A stretch of 64,000 nucleotides of DNA from Clostridium_AM sp963780135 (GTDB taxonomy: Bacteria; Bacillota; Clostridia; Clostridiales; Clostridiaceae): assembly GCA_963780135.1 (NCBI GenBank), contig CAWAAR010000003.1, positions 2,728,001 to 2,792,000 on the forward strand. Reading direction: 5' to 3'. Positions 25,119 to 34,489 of this stretch are shown here, in pieces. A program made the position numbers and the translations under genes. The first letter of the stretch is position 1. Every line of letters starts with the position of its first letter. Below the pieces are notes generated by a model. It was given only the letters and a program-made list of their open reading frames with translations. It searched no databases and had not been told where the DNA came from.

Positions 25119-25140
25119 TTTGGAGTAAAAATACTCCAAA
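25119..25140. promoter_or_regulatory. 22-bp perfect dyad upstream of the cooC promoter
   Basis: TTTGGAGTA and its complement TACTCCAAA flank AAAA. It lies about 24 bases upstream of the -35 box, a position suited to an activator. The regulator is unknown. Confidence 0.6.
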
Positions 25141-25247
25141 ATGGAGCGAACAGAATAAATTAGCGTGGGATTTTTGAGGACAAAGTTATATAAGATTTTA
25201 TGTTAATATCATTTGTTTATATATCTTTTATCATTTTAAATCTTTTT

Positions 25248-25290
25248 TGTTTAAAATAAAAAACTGCTGACAAAATATGTTTGTCAGCAG
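25248..25290 (-). terminator. Terminator of the metal ArsR gene
   Basis: On the minus strand a perfect 11-bp stem CTGCTGACAAA/TTTGTCAGCAG is followed by TTTTTTATTTT. A second perfect 11-bp hairpin (AGTAATTTAGG arms, 25295-25324) lies just before it. Confidence 0.9.
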
Positions 25291-25378
25291 CCTGAGTAAT
25301 TTAGGTATATATGCCTAAATTACTGCATAAATCTAGTTATTATAAATAAAAGAGATTATATATAATAACGCGTTCACA

Positions 25379-25744
25379 TTATGTTTCCGTTGGACAGGAT
25401 ATTTCAAACATAGCATCAATAGTCTGATGTAGTAAAGCTGCATGTTCATTATCTGCTAATTTATAATAGACTTCTTTTCCTTCACGTTTGTTTACAATTA
25501 AACTGCTATTTTTTAAGACACGTAAATGATGAGATATGGCAGGATCGCTCATCTTCATTGCTGCAGCAATATTGGAGACACATTCTTCGCTGTGGCATAA
25601 AATCCAAAGGATGCGTAGCCTTGTAGCATCACTAAGCTGCCCAAAAGCAGCAGCTACTTCTTGAAATTGTTCTATTTCAGGCATATTATTTAATGTTTTG
25701 TCTATATTCTGACCATGGTCATGAGGTAAATTATAATGTGCCAT
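25379..25744 (-). CDS. ArsR/SmtB-family metal-sensing repressor
   Basis: A 121-residue winged-helix protein. The recognition region MSDPAISHHLRVLKNSSLI is typical. Candidate metal ligands are Cys 50 and Cys 55 near helix 3 (ILCHSEECVSNIA), Asp 98, His 101, His 106 and Asp 110 on the last helix, and Cys 117. The helix-5 set resembles the Zn-sensing SmtB/CzrA site, so Zn/Cd/Co is likely (inference). It lies downstream of the P-type ATPase gene in the same direction but has its own promoter at 25778-25806, and the palindromes upstream of the HMA gene are probable operators. Confidence 0.9.
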   Translation of the reverse strand: MAHYNLPHDHGQNIDKTLNNMPEIEQFQEVAAAFGQLSDATRLRILWILCHSEECVSNIAAAMKMSDPAISHHLRVLKNSSLIVNKREGKEVYYKLADNEHAALLHQTIDAMFEISCPTET

Positions 25745-25777
25745 AGCTTTTTTCCTTTCTTTAGTCGTTTTTTATTA

Positions 25778-25806
25778 ATGATAGTTCAGAGATTAAAGTT
25801 TGTCAA
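25778..25806 (-). promoter_or_regulatory. Promoter of the metal ArsR gene
   Basis: Minus strand TTGACA (25806-25801) and TATCAT (25783-25778), 17-base spacer. Confidence 0.75.
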
Positions 25807-25827
25807 ATATAACAATATTAACATTAC

Positions 25828-25879
25828 AACAGAATAAAGGGAAAATCAGATACAATAATTTTAGTAACTGATTTTCCCC
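25828..25879 (-). terminator. Terminator of the P-type ATPase gene
   Basis: Perfect 11-bp stem with arms GGGAAAATCAG and CTGATTTTCCC, followed on the minus strand by TTTATTCTG. The loop is 18 bases. Confidence 0.65.
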
Positions 25880-25907
25880 ATTATTTTAATACATTTAATT
25901 GTAAGAA

Positions 25908-27773
25908 TTATTTTTTTACAAACAAAGCTCTTGTAGCATTTAATACTGCTATAATCATAACACCTACATCAGCAAAAATCGCGAACCACATATTAGCAAT
26001 TCCAATTGCTCCAAGGGCAAGACAGATAGCTTTTACACCAATTGCTAGTACAATATTCTGATGTACAATACTAAGAGTCTTTCTTGAAATTTTCATGGCA
26101 AGAGAAATCTTGGATGGATCATCATCCATAAGCACAATATCTGCAGCTTCAATAGCAGCATCTGAACCAAGTGCCCCCATTGCAATACCCAGATCAGCTC
26201 GAGAAAGCACTGGTGCATCATTAATACCATCTCCTACGAAAGCAAGCTTTTCCTTAATTCCTTTCTTTGCAAGAAGTTCTTCTACTTGAGATACTTTGTC
26301 AGAAGGAAGAAGTTCGCTTCTTACTTCATCAATGCCAAGTTCCTTTGCAACTGAATTAGCTACTTTTTTAGCATCACCTGTTAACATGATAGTCTTTTTC
26401 ACACCTAATTTCTTTAATCCATTGATTGCTAGCTTTGCATTTGTCTTTATAACATCTGAAATTAAGATATAACCAACATATTTACCATCAATTGCTACAT
26501 GAACAACAGTACCAACTTTTTCAGGTTCTTTATAAGTAAGCTTTAGTTTATTCATAAGTTTTGAATTTCCGGCTGCAACGATTTTGTCATCAACCTTTGC
26601 TGTAACACCATGTCCACCAATTTCTTCTACATCAGAGACTCTAGATGAAACCAGTTCTTTACCAAAAGCTTCTTTTAAGCTTTTACTGATAGGGTGATTA
26701 GAATAACTTTCTGCATAAGCAGCATATTCTAACAATGCATCCTTTGATATATTAATTGGCTGAATATCACTTACTTCAAATACACCTTTTGTAAGAGTTC
26801 CCGTTTTATCAAATACAACATATTTTGTTTCTGCCAAAACTTCCAAGTAATTAGATCCCTTTACTAGTACTCCACAGGAAGAAGCACCACCAATACCTCC
26901 AAAGAAACTAAGCGGTATAGAAATAACTAAAGCACAAGGACAGCTTATAACAAGGAAAGTTAATGATCTTGTAATCCAATCTGCCCACATAGGATCAACG
27001 CCCATTACAGATATTCGTATAATTGGAGGCAGAATAGCAAGTAGCAATGCACCTATACATACAACTGGAGTATAGTACTTAGCAAATCTTGTGATAAAGT
27101 TTTCTGATTGAGATTTTTTCATACTTGAATTCTCTACTAAATCTAGAATTTTAGACACAGTAGATTCTCCAAACTCTTTAGTGGTGCTAATCTTTAAAAG
27201 GCCAGATAAGTTTATGCATCCACTAATAACAGTATCACCTACACTTACTTCTCTTGGTAAGCTTTCACCTGTTAATGCACTAGCATTTAAAGAAGAAGCT
27301 CCTTCTTTAACAACACCATCAATTGGAATTTTTTCACCAGGTTGTACAACAATTAATGTGCCTATAGCTACTTCATCTGGATCTACTTGTACGAGTTTAC
27401 CATTTTTCTCAACATTAGCATAGTCAGGACGTATATCCATTAAGTCAGAAATGTTTTTACGGCTTTTTCCTACTGCATAGCTTTGAAATAGTTCCCCTAC
27501 TTGGTAAAAGAGCATAACGGCAACGCCTTCTACGTGTTCACCAAGAATAATTGCTCCAATTGTAGCAACAGCCATAAGAAAATTTTCATCAAAAATTTCA
27601 CCATGAAAAATACCAAGTACTGCTTTTCTTAATATGTCATATCCGATAATCAGATAGGGGACTAAGTACAGTAATAGTTGAAGCCAGCCTTTTATAGGAA
27701 TAAATCTCAAGACTACCATTAGGATAGCTGAAACAATTATACGCCACAAAATGATTTTTTGCCTTTTGTTCAT
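25908..27773 (-). CDS. Heavy-metal P1B-type ATPase without its own HMA domain (Zn/Cd/Co type)
   Basis: A 621-residue efflux ATPase. It has the actuator TGES (168-171), the membrane metal site SCPCALVISIP (Cys 278 and 280), the phosphorylation motif DKTGTLT (Asp 322), MLTGD and GDGINDAP. The last helices read FADVGVMIIAVLNATRAL, with the Asp typical of Zn/Cd/Pb pumps. The usual N-terminal HMA domain is missing and is supplied as a separate 73-residue protein encoded 26 bases upstream. GGAGGGAG precedes the ATG. It exports divalent soft metals across the plasma membrane. Confidence 0.94.
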   Translation of the reverse strand: MNKRQKIILWRIIVSAILMVVLRFIPIKGWLQLLLYLVPYLIIGYDILRKAVLGIFHGEIFDENFLMAVATIGAIILGEHVEGVAVMLFYQVGELFQSYAVGKSRKNISDLMDIRPDYANVEKNGKLVQVDPDEVAIGTLIVVQPGEKIPIDGVVKEGASSLNASALTGESLPREVSVGDTVISGCINLSGLLKISTTKEFGESTVSKILDLVENSSMKKSQSENFITRFAKYYTPVVCIGALLLAILPPIIRISVMGVDPMWADWITRSLTFLVISCPCALVISIPLSFFGGIGGASSCGVLVKGSNYLEVLAETKYVVFDKTGTLTKGVFEVSDIQPINISKDALLEYAAYAESYSNHPISKSLKEAFGKELVSSRVSDVEEIGGHGVTAKVDDKIVAAGNSKLMNKLKLTYKEPEKVGTVVHVAIDGKYVGYILISDVIKTNAKLAINGLKKLGVKKTIMLTGDAKKVANSVAKELGIDEVRSELLPSDKVSQVEELLAKKGIKEKLAFVGDGINDAPVLSRADLGIAMGALGSDAAIEAADIVLMDDDPSKISLAMKISRKTLSIVHQNIVLAIGVKAICLALGAIGIANMWFAIFADVGVMIIAVLNATRALFVKK

Positions 27774-27799
27774 GAATCTCCCTCCTTAAGATTAATTAC

Positions 27800-28021
27800 C
27801 TACTTTACATATATTTCACAATCTGGTTCTACTTTCTTACATGCTCTTGTTATTTCCTTCATTACAGTATTAATATCAGCGCCTTCTTCAAATTCTACAG
27901 TCATTTTTTGTGTCATAAATCCTATTGCTACATCTTTAATTCCATCTGTCTTTTTAGCTGCTTCCTCCATTTTTAATGCGCATGCTGCACAGTCTACTTC
28001 AACTTTATAGTTTTTTTTCAT
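27800..28021 (-). CDS. Free-standing heavy-metal-associated (HMA) domain protein
   Basis: A 73-residue ferredoxin-like metallochaperone fold with the metal site DCAACALKM (Cys 11 and 14). It is encoded directly upstream of a P1B ATPase that lacks an HMA domain, so together they appear to be a split version of the usual single-chain pump. A good ribosome-binding site (GAAAGGTAGG) precedes the start. Three sets of ArsR-like half-sites lie upstream (28078-28196). Confidence 0.92.
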   Translation of the reverse strand: MKKNYKVEVDCAACALKMEEAAKKTDGIKDVAIGFMTQKMTVEFEEGADINTVMKEITRACKKVEPDCEIYVK

Positions 28022-28077
28022 TTTAATTTCCTACCTTTCATCATAATAATTATTTTTTATAAGTTTCATGTTTGTTG

Positions 28078-28196
28078 GTATCATATGAACATTATTAACT
28101 GAATAAAATATGTTCTTTCCATTTGGAATTTTATAATTTAAATATATGTTTAATTGTTCATGAGCTCATATGAACATTTAAACATATGTTTAAATG
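28078..28196 (-). promoter_or_regulatory. Cluster of ArsR/SmtB-like operator palindromes
   Basis: The strongest is a 22-bp perfect palindrome (28175-28196; half CATTTAAACAT). A second dyad with TGTTCAT and ATATGAACA arms is adjacent (28156-28177 area), and further half-sites ATATGAACA and TATGTTCT lie at 28084 and 28120. These match the ATATGAACA-type half-sites of SmtB/CzrA-family repressors. The stretch 28200-28495 beyond shows nothing recognisable. Confidence 0.7.
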
Positions 28197-28495
28197 AAAG
28201 TCAAGGGAGTTTGTTTTTAATGAAGTTAAATACCTAAATTTCGTACAAATATAAAACTTATATTGATCAATAATTGACTATTGGTATTAACTATAATATT
28301 CCTTTATAAAAGTCATTTACACATATTTTAGGACTACAAAGTGTGTCAGCAACTAGCCTTGTTAGTTTTTAAGAAAACTATTAGGGATAGAAAAAGTGGG
28401 AAGAATTGCAGTGGATGAATCTTGAAAAGTTACTGTAACAAGTAAAATATACAATTATTGATTTTTAATAATATTTTATTTACTATATTAGTATT

Positions 28496-28549
28496 AATAA
28501 ATCTTCTTTTAAATTTGATACTATGGTCGAATTTAAAAGAAGATTTATT
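28496..28549. terminator. 20-bp perfect hairpin at the end of the psd pseudogene
   Basis: Arms 28496-28515 and 28530-28549 are perfectly complementary, with a 14-base loop. It abuts the last codon of the decayed psd gene and is probably its old terminator; the run after the stem is only moderately T-rich in either direction. Confidence 0.6.
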
Positions 28550-29438
28550 TTATTGTATTTTAGTTCCAATTTTTTCGCCTAATTTAATCTTGCATTCAAA
28601 ATCTAATTTAGATTGTTCTAAAATATCCTCGTCTATTTTTATGCAATCTTTTTTAAAGAATAATATTACTGTAGAACCTCCAAATTTAAAATAACCTTTC
28701 TCGTCACCTTTATTTACTTTTATATTAGGTCTATAAGTTTGAACTATTGAACCAACACAGGTAGCGCCAACTTCAATATACAATATATCATCGAAGTTAT
28801 CAGATTTAAATAATGACCATTCTCTTTTGTTTTCACAAAAAAGTTTTGGTATAGTCTTTAGAGCTATTGGATTTACAGAATAATAATGGCCATTAATAAA
28901 GTGATTTTCGCAAGGAATACCTGAATCTATAAAATGAAATCTATGGTAATCAGTAGGCGCTAATCTTAGAATAATATATGTCCCGTTTTAATAATTTTCA
29001 GCGATGTCATCGTTGTTGATTAATTCCTTTAAACTATAGGTTAATCCTTTAATCTGAATTATGTTATCTAAATCAATATTGTTATGTGCTATAAGCCTCC
29101 CATCTCCAGGAGAAATTAAAATATTTTTATCTTTATTAATTGGCCGTGACTTAAGGGTTAATTCTCTTGTAAAAAAGTCATTAAAGGAAGTGAATTCGTT
29201 AATCCTTTTTTGTGATAGTCATATCGACATTAAATTTTTCAACAAAGGATGAAATTTTATTAGCACTTAATTTGGTATCACAAAACATGCCATATATTTT
29301 GGAAAATAATTTTTTCCTTATAATAAGTTCAGTAATATTCTTGCCAATTGGAGATCCATATATCCATTCAAGATATCCTTTTCCAGCAATAAGTTCTTCC
29401 TCATAAGATTTAGTAGTTTTATCATATACTTTAATCAT
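28550..29438 (-). pseudogene. psd: Phosphatidylserine decarboxylase proenzyme pseudogene
   Basis: The translated pieces match a clostridial PSD: N-terminal MIKVYDKTTKSYEEELIAG from 29438, middle FTSFNDFFTRELTLKSRP and APTDYHRFHFIDSGI, and the C-terminal GYFKFGGST carrying the Gly-Ser autocleavage site. Two lesions are visible: an extra base in the T6 run at 29206-29211 (A run on the coding strand) and an in-frame TAA at 28988-28990. The enzyme would make phosphatidylethanolamine in the membrane. With two independent lesions the gene is almost certainly dead. Another psd presumably exists elsewhere. Confidence 0.88.
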
Positions 29439-29625
29439 AATTGTGATTGGCCATAACTTGTTAAACATAATTTTAATAATGTTTATTGTTAAAGCTAAGG
29501 CACGCAAGCCTCCTTGTTTTCAAAAAATTTAATATAATTAAGTTTAACAAAACAACTTTAGGAATACAATCCACAGAATGTAATATTTTCTAATTGGCAC
29601 ATTTATTAGGTTGAATTTATTCTTC

Positions 29626-29654
29626 TTGACACAATTATTACTATATAGTAGTAT
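29626..29654 (+). promoter_or_regulatory. Probable promoter upstream of the DUF3786 gene
   Basis: TTGACA (29626-29631) and TAGTAT (29649-29654), 17-base spacer, 200 bases before the gene. A TACTATATAGTA palindrome overlaps the -10 region. The remainder of 29439-29853 shows no gene. Confidence 0.6.
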
Positions 29655-29853
29655 TCTGCATAAAAGGAATGATAATTAGTATAAATTAAGTATATTATAT
29701 GAAATAGGAGCTGAAGAGTGATTGTTAAAAATAAGCAATAGTTAAGGAATTAAAAATATTTATTCAAGTTAAACTGCAAAAAGACTTGATTTTATCCATG
29801 TAAATGTCATCATAAATAGTATAAACTGTATGTAGATAAAGGAAGGTGTTAAT

Positions 29854-30531
29854 ATGAATTTTATGAGGGGAAAAGATATGGAGAAAAAAAATAATTATAA
29901 AATCTGTTATAAAAATATGTGCAGGGAATTTGTTAAATATGATCCGGAAGAAGTGGCAAGAAAAAGCGGGGCTTATTATAATAGGGAAAAGAAACAATTT
30001 ACTTTAACTTGTTTTAATGAAGAATACTTAATTTCTTATCCCGAGGGGAGTATTATATTAAAAGATGTTAAAGAGAAGGATCTATCTACAGATGTAAATT
30101 CAATGCTTCTACTCAAAATGCTTATGCTTAGTTATTTGTATCGAGCTACTAACAGCGGTCTAACAGGTAAGTGGGTGCCACTTAGAGAATTAGAGGGTAT
30201 TGGTCATGCGTATGAGGGGTTTGCAAAGCTTGGTGTAGATAAATTAGCTGAGTTTTTTGGCAGTAATGGAGAACTTTTTTTGAAGGCTGGTCTTAGACTG
30301 AATGGAAAAAAAGTTGAGGTTGGAGATGTTGGGATAAAGATTAATATATTACCTAATGTGCCTATGATATTTGGACTTTGGACAACAGATGATGAATTTC
30401 CAGCAGATGCTTCGATTCTTTATGATTATTCTGCAGTTAAAGAACTGCATGTAGAAGATTTGGCCGGATTATGCTCTTTAGCTGCTGATAAAATAATTAA
30501 TACTGCTAAATCCATTGAAATGAATATTTAA
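29854..30531 (+). CDS. DUF3786-family protein
   Basis: A 225-residue soluble protein matching DUF3786: a conserved core with LLLKMLMLSYLYRA, TGKWVPLRELEGIGHAYEGF, and NILPNVPMIFGLWTTDDEFPADASILYD. The family occurs mainly in anaerobes and has no established activity; it is often near corrinoid or one-carbon genes (general knowledge, not seen here). Two starts are possible: ATG 29854 with GGAAGGTG, and ATG 29878 with GAGGGG; the first is used. It stands alone with its own terminator. Confidence 0.87.
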   Translation: MNFMRGKDMEKKNNYKICYKNMCREFVKYDPEEVARKSGAYYNREKKQFTLTCFNEEYLISYPEGSIILKDVKEKDLSTDVNSMLLLKMLMLSYLYRATNSGLTGKWVPLRELEGIGHAYEGFAKLGVDKLAEFFGSNGELFLKAGLRLNGKKVEVGDVGIKINILPNVPMIFGLWTTDDEFPADASILYDYSAVKELHVEDLAGLCSLAADKIINTAKSIEMNI

Positions 30532-30559
30532 TGATAAGGAAAGAAATACAAAGAAGAGC

Positions 30560-30600
30560 ATGTAGTTTAAAGTGTAACAAAAACTACATACTTTTGCTTT
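30560..30600 (+). terminator. Intrinsic terminator after the DUF3786 gene
   Basis: Nine-bp stem ATGTAGTTT/AAACTACAT followed by ACTTTTGCTTTT. It lies between convergent genes. Confidence 0.7.
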
Positions 30601-30602
30601 TA

Positions 30603-32444
30603 TCACATTTCTATCTTAACATTATACGATTTAAGCCAGATGTTAATTTGTATCAAGTAAGCTAAAAGTTGAGGACCTCTCATAAGTTGACCAAACCAAG
30701 GAGCTTTAAAGGATGTACCTCCAGTTTCTATTAAAGTAGACACTTCTTTTTTATCTATTAAAGGAAGTATAGGAGAGGAAGGATCTTTTAGTATATTATC
30801 CATCCATTGTTGAACTATTTTTGTATATTCAGGATTGTGAGTTTTTGGATAAGGGCTCTTTTTTCTATTTATAACATCAGGAGGTAAAATACCTTTTAGA
30901 GACTTTCTTAAAATGCCTTTTTCTCTATTATCACAGAATTTTATTTTTGATGGTATATTAAAAGCATATTCAACCAGCCTATGATCAGCAAAAGGAACTC
31001 TTACTTCTAAGCTATTAGACATACTCATACGGTCTTTTCTATTCAAAAGTGTAATCATAAACCATTTAATGTTTAAATAAAATAATTCTCTCATACGAGA
31101 TTCTTCCTTGGATTCTCCATATAAGTGAGGAACTTGTTTTATAGTAGATTCATATTGTTGATTCAAATATCCTTCTAAATCTAAAGATTTCAATTCTTTT
31201 GATAAAATATCTTTTCTTGAACTAATGGATTTAGACCAAGGAAATGTATTGGCATTTATATCTTCAGGGCGCCTGAACCAAGGATATCCGCCAAAAATTT
31301 CATCTGCACATTCACCTGAAATTGCTACAGTGGCATGTTTTCTTATTTCTTTACAGAAAAGATACAAAGAAGAATCTATGTCAGCCATTCCAGGCAAGTC
31401 ATAGGCTTTTACTGAATCTATTAAAGATTTTGCCAGATTTTTACTGTCGTTTATTACAACATGATGATTACTTTTAATATATTTTGAAGCTTTTAACGCC
31501 CATACTTTATCAGAAGTTGGTTCAAATTCATTGGCTTTAAAATATAAGTCATTATCTTCATAATCTATGGCATAGGTATCTAATGTAGCACCTTGTTTTT
31601 CAAATTTTCTTGCAGCTATAGAGGATATGGCACTTGAATCTAAGCCTCCTGAAAGAAAAGTGCAAACAGGAACATCAGCTACTAATTGTCTATTTATAGC
31701 GTCTACTAAAAGATTTCTTAAATGGTCAGATGTGGTTTCTTCATCTTCTGCATGTTCAAAGCAATTTAATTTCCAATATTCTTTAAGTTTTAAACCATAT
31801 TTGTTGTATATTAAACAGTGAGCAGGTGGAATTTCATATATATCTTTAAAAACCCCACTACCTAAAGCTCTAGCTGGACCTAAGGCAAAAAGTTCTGTTA
31901 ATCCTTGTTTGTTTATTATAGGTTCTACCATTGGGTGAGCCAGTAGTGTTTTAATTTCAGAACCAAATATTAAAGAATTATTTTTCACCGTATAAAATAT
32001 AGGCTTAACACCTAGAGGATCTCTTGCAAGAAAAATGCTTCCATTTCTTTCATCTAATATGGCAAAAGCGAATATACCATTTATCTTTTTTATGCAATCT
32101 GTACCCCATTGAATATAGGACATCAGCAGTACTTCTGTATCAGAATAAGAATTAAATTTACAGCCTTCCGATAAGAGGGCTTTTCTAAGGTCTTCTGTAT
32201 TATAAAGTTCTCCATTATATATAATTACATATTTATTACCATTTATGTTTTTAATCATTGGTTGTTTACCACCAGTAGGATCTACTACAACAAGTCTTCT
32301 GTGACCTAGCAGCGTATTTGTAGATGTATAATAGCCTTCGTCATCCGGTCCTCTTTTTTTTAAAGTGTTAGTCATAGCTTTAATAATTTCTGTTTCGTTT
32401 GAAATGTTTTTTTGAAAGTTTACCCAGCCTGCAATTCCGCACAT
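30603..32444 (-). CDS. asnB: Asparagine synthetase (glutamine-hydrolysing)
   Basis: A 613-residue class II glutamine amidotransferase. Cys 2 of MCGIAGW is the glutaminase nucleophile; RGPDDEGYY and NGELYN follow. The synthetase domain begins with SGGLDSSAISS (ATP pyrophosphatase loop) and has SGECADEIFGGYPWF. The enzyme converts aspartate, glutamine and ATP to asparagine. GGAGG precedes the start. A degenerate dispersed repeat lies 24 bases upstream of the start codon (32468-32528). A 35-base piece of this gene recurs at 20135. Confidence 0.96.
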   Translation of the reverse strand: MCGIAGWVNFQKNISNETEIIKAMTNTLKKRGPDDEGYYTSTNTLLGHRRLVVVDPTGGKQPMIKNINGNKYVIIYNGELYNTEDLRKALLSEGCKFNSYSDTEVLLMSYIQWGTDCIKKINGIFAFAILDERNGSIFLARDPLGVKPIFYTVKNNSLIFGSEIKTLLAHPMVEPIINKQGLTELFALGPARALGSGVFKDIYEIPPAHCLIYNKYGLKLKEYWKLNCFEHAEDEETTSDHLRNLLVDAINRQLVADVPVCTFLSGGLDSSAISSIAARKFEKQGATLDTYAIDYEDNDLYFKANEFEPTSDKVWALKASKYIKSNHHVVINDSKNLAKSLIDSVKAYDLPGMADIDSSLYLFCKEIRKHATVAISGECADEIFGGYPWFRRPEDINANTFPWSKSISSRKDILSKELKSLDLEGYLNQQYESTIKQVPHLYGESKEESRMRELFYLNIKWFMITLLNRKDRMSMSNSLEVRVPFADHRLVEYAFNIPSKIKFCDNREKGILRKSLKGILPPDVINRKKSPYPKTHNPEYTKIVQQWMDNILKDPSSPILPLIDKKEVSTLIETGGTSFKAPWFGQLMRGPQLLAYLIQINIWLKSYNVKIEM

Positions 32445-32467
32445 TTAGTTTTCCTCCTAAATAAATT

Positions 32468-32528
32468 ATCAAGTGATTCTTAAACTCAGATGGAACTTGT
32501 TTATTAGGAATATATCCCTATATCTGAG
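32468..32528 (+). repeat. Degenerate copy of the dispersed repeat, first hairpin only
   Basis: Begins ATCAAGTGATTCTTAAACTC, keeps TTAGGAATA and ends ATATCTGAG. It sits in the leader region of asnB in the opposite orientation to that gene. Confidence 0.65.
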
Positions 32529-32702
32529 TACAACTTGTATGATTATAATTTATGATTTAGAATGATTATTTGTTACAAGATAAATTTTATATATTGATGT
32601 AAAAGAATAAGAACTCAAATTATTCTAATGATATATATGTTACAAGTTAAAAAATATCCCCAAAATCAAAGAACTTTAAAATTAACTGCAGGCTTTAAAG
32701 TT

Positions 32703-32745
32703 AAAAAAAAATCCTGTATCGCTATATGATACAGGATTTTTTTTT
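32703..32745. terminator. Bidirectional terminator overlapping the hemerythrin stop codon
   Basis: A stem of about 17 bp (ATCCTGTATC core with GATACAGGAT, flanked by A8 and T8) and a GCTATAT loop. Confidence 0.92.
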
Positions 32746-33145
32746 ACTTTGCTAATAAAAAACTACCTAAATCTTTATCTAATTTTATTATATGAGTTCT
32801 CCACCAAGTAGTCATTTGTTTTTGTGTTTCAATAGCTAAACTGGAATTAATACCCCCAGAATTAAATTTTGCTTTCAATTCTACTAGTTGTCTTTTAAAA
32901 TCTTCATGTTGTTCATGTTGCACATTATAACCAGAATAATTATTCTTTTTTTGCAGTTCTTCCTCATCATCAAAATGTTTAACTACATAAACCTCAAGAA
33001 AATCTAAAGTTTTAGATATTTCATTTTTGCCTCTGCCTTCTTTCATTGCTACTAATAGATCATTAATGCGGTGAAATAATTCTTTATGTTGAGTATCTAT
33101 CTTAGTTACTCCAGTAGCTAATTGAACATCCCATTGCATTATCAT
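32744..33145 (-). CDS. Bacteriohemerythrin
   Basis: A 133-residue single-domain hemerythrin. The diiron ligands are in place: His 20 (DTQHKELF), His 57 and Glu 61 (HFDDEEELQ), His 77 and a following His (QHEQHEDF), His 118 and Asp 123 (THIIKLDKD). It binds oxygen reversibly and in anaerobes may buffer or sense it. The gene has its own leader with GAGGGTGG before the ATG and ends in a strong terminator. Confidence 0.95.
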   Translation of the reverse strand: MIMQWDVQLATGVTKIDTQHKELFHRINDLLVAMKEGRGKNEISKTLDFLEVYVVKHFDDEEELQKKNNYSGYNVQHEQHEDFKRQLVELKAKFNSGGINSSLAIETQKQMTTWWRTHIIKLDKDLGSFLLAK

Positions 33146-33444
33146 AAATTTTACACCACCCTCACTTTTTATACTAATAATATCATAAAATAGATAAAAT
33201 TGTAATAAAAATAAAAATTTAATTTATTTGTATTATAAAAGTATGTAATATAGATAATACAATCAAAATATATAATCTATTAATAAAGTTTTTTGCATTT
33301 TTTAAATAATTTTTGTTATATATGTTATAATGTTCAATAAAAATATTGATTAGGTATAATACTATTTTTAAGCACAATTTTTAAAAGAACGTTTATGTAT
33401 TTAATTAAAAAATCCATAGACTGTAATTAAGGGGGAAATTAGAT

Positions 33445-33984
33445 TTGTTTAAATATGTTATTGATGATGATTTAGAGTTGAAATTGTTAGATACTTTTCA
33501 TATAGAGGAACAATTTGCATTAACGCAGAGGAACCGCTCCTATCTTAAAGAATGGCTGCCCTGGGTAGATGGAATTAAAAGCTTTGAAGATGTGAGAAGA
33601 TTTATAGAATTAACTAAACAACAATTTGTAAGTAACAATGGATTTCAATCAGGAATATGGTATAAAGGAAGATTAGCAGGTATAATTGGCTATCACAATA
33701 TAAATTGGTCAAATAAGTCTACAAGTATTGGTTATTGGTTGGGTGAAGAATTTCAAGGCAAAGGCATTATGGTAAGAGCATGTAAAGTTTTTGTAGATTA
33801 TGCTATGAAAGAATTAAATTTAAATAGAGTGGAAATTAGATGTGCAGAAGGAAACTCTAAAAGTAGACATATTCCAGAAAAATTAGGTTTTAAAAATGAA
33901 GGAACTGCAAGAAATGTTGAATGGTTATATGACCATTATGTAAGCCACGTTATTTATGGAATTCTGAAAGATGAATGGAAGTAG
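33445..33984 (+). CDS. GNAT acetyltransferase, RimJ/RimL type
   Basis: A 179-residue protein of the ribosomal-protein-serine acetyltransferase group: RNRSYLKEWLPWVDGI near residue 29, GYWLGEEFQGKGIM with the acetyl-CoA loop, and NLNRVEIRCAEGNSKSRHIPEKLGF as the typical RimL C-terminal motif. Targets may be ribosomal protein N-termini or small molecules. The TTG start is supported by GGGGGAAA nine bases upstream. The roughly 300 bases before it (33146-33444) hold nothing recognisable. Confidence 0.87.
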   Translation: MFKYVIDDDLELKLLDTFHIEEQFALTQRNRSYLKEWLPWVDGIKSFEDVRRFIELTKQQFVSNNGFQSGIWYKGRLAGIIGYHNINWSNKSTSIGYWLGEEFQGKGIMVRACKVFVDYAMKELNLNRVEIRCAEGNSKSRHIPEKLGFKNEGTARNVEWLYDHYVSHVIYGILKDEWK

Positions 33985-34110
33985 TATAAGCAATAGTAAA
34001 ACATAGGTTTATGTTGTAACTATGGGTTAAATAGTGATAAAATATACCTAGGATTATGGGTGTTTTTACCTAAAATATTTTGTATAATAGATTTTATGGA
34101 GGATACAAAT

Positions 34111-34317
34111 ATGGAAGACAATAAAGAAATAAGAGAACTTTTAGAACAGATGCTTTTGGAAATGAAAGATATGAAAGAAAGAGTTGAAAAAATTGAAAAA
34201 AATCAGATACAAGTAGCTAACGCAGAACATAAAAATTGGCATATGCTTGCTGATAAACTTGGTGAATATGATCAAGTGTTATATAAGGTATTTGGCAAAA
34301 AAGCTACAGATAAGTAA
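34111..34317 (+). CDS. Small coiled-coil protein, function unknown
   Basis: A 68-residue protein rich in Glu, Lys and Met. Residues 5-38 show a heptad pattern (IRELLEQMLLEMKDMKERVEKI), followed by a short HKNWHMLADKLGEYDQVLYKVFG tail. GGAGGATAC precedes the ATG at 34111, which is why the longer upstream frame is not used. I do not recognise the family; a small adaptor or regulatory peptide is possible. Confidence 0.65.
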   Translation: MEDNKEIRELLEQMLLEMKDMKERVEKIEKNQIQVANAEHKNWHMLADKLGEYDQVLYKVFGKKATDK

Positions 34318-34489
34318 CAAGGTCTCAAAGTTTAATTTGTTAAAAAAATACAATATATATACCTGTTAATAGGTACATATAAAACATAATAGTGATATAC
34401 GTAGAAAAAAATCTATTGTACAATTATTGTAGGATGGATTTTTTTATTAAGATGATTTTTTAATCTATAAAAGGTAAGGGGGGACAACC

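Noticed and set aside
28458..28694. Open frame on the plus strand across the psd region
   Set aside because: It is the antisense of the decayed psd gene and its hairpin.
29593..29609. Sigma-54 promoter at TTGGCACATTTATTAGG
   Set aside because: The -24 half fits but the -12 half reads TTAG instead of TTGC; a sigma-A promoter lies just downstream.
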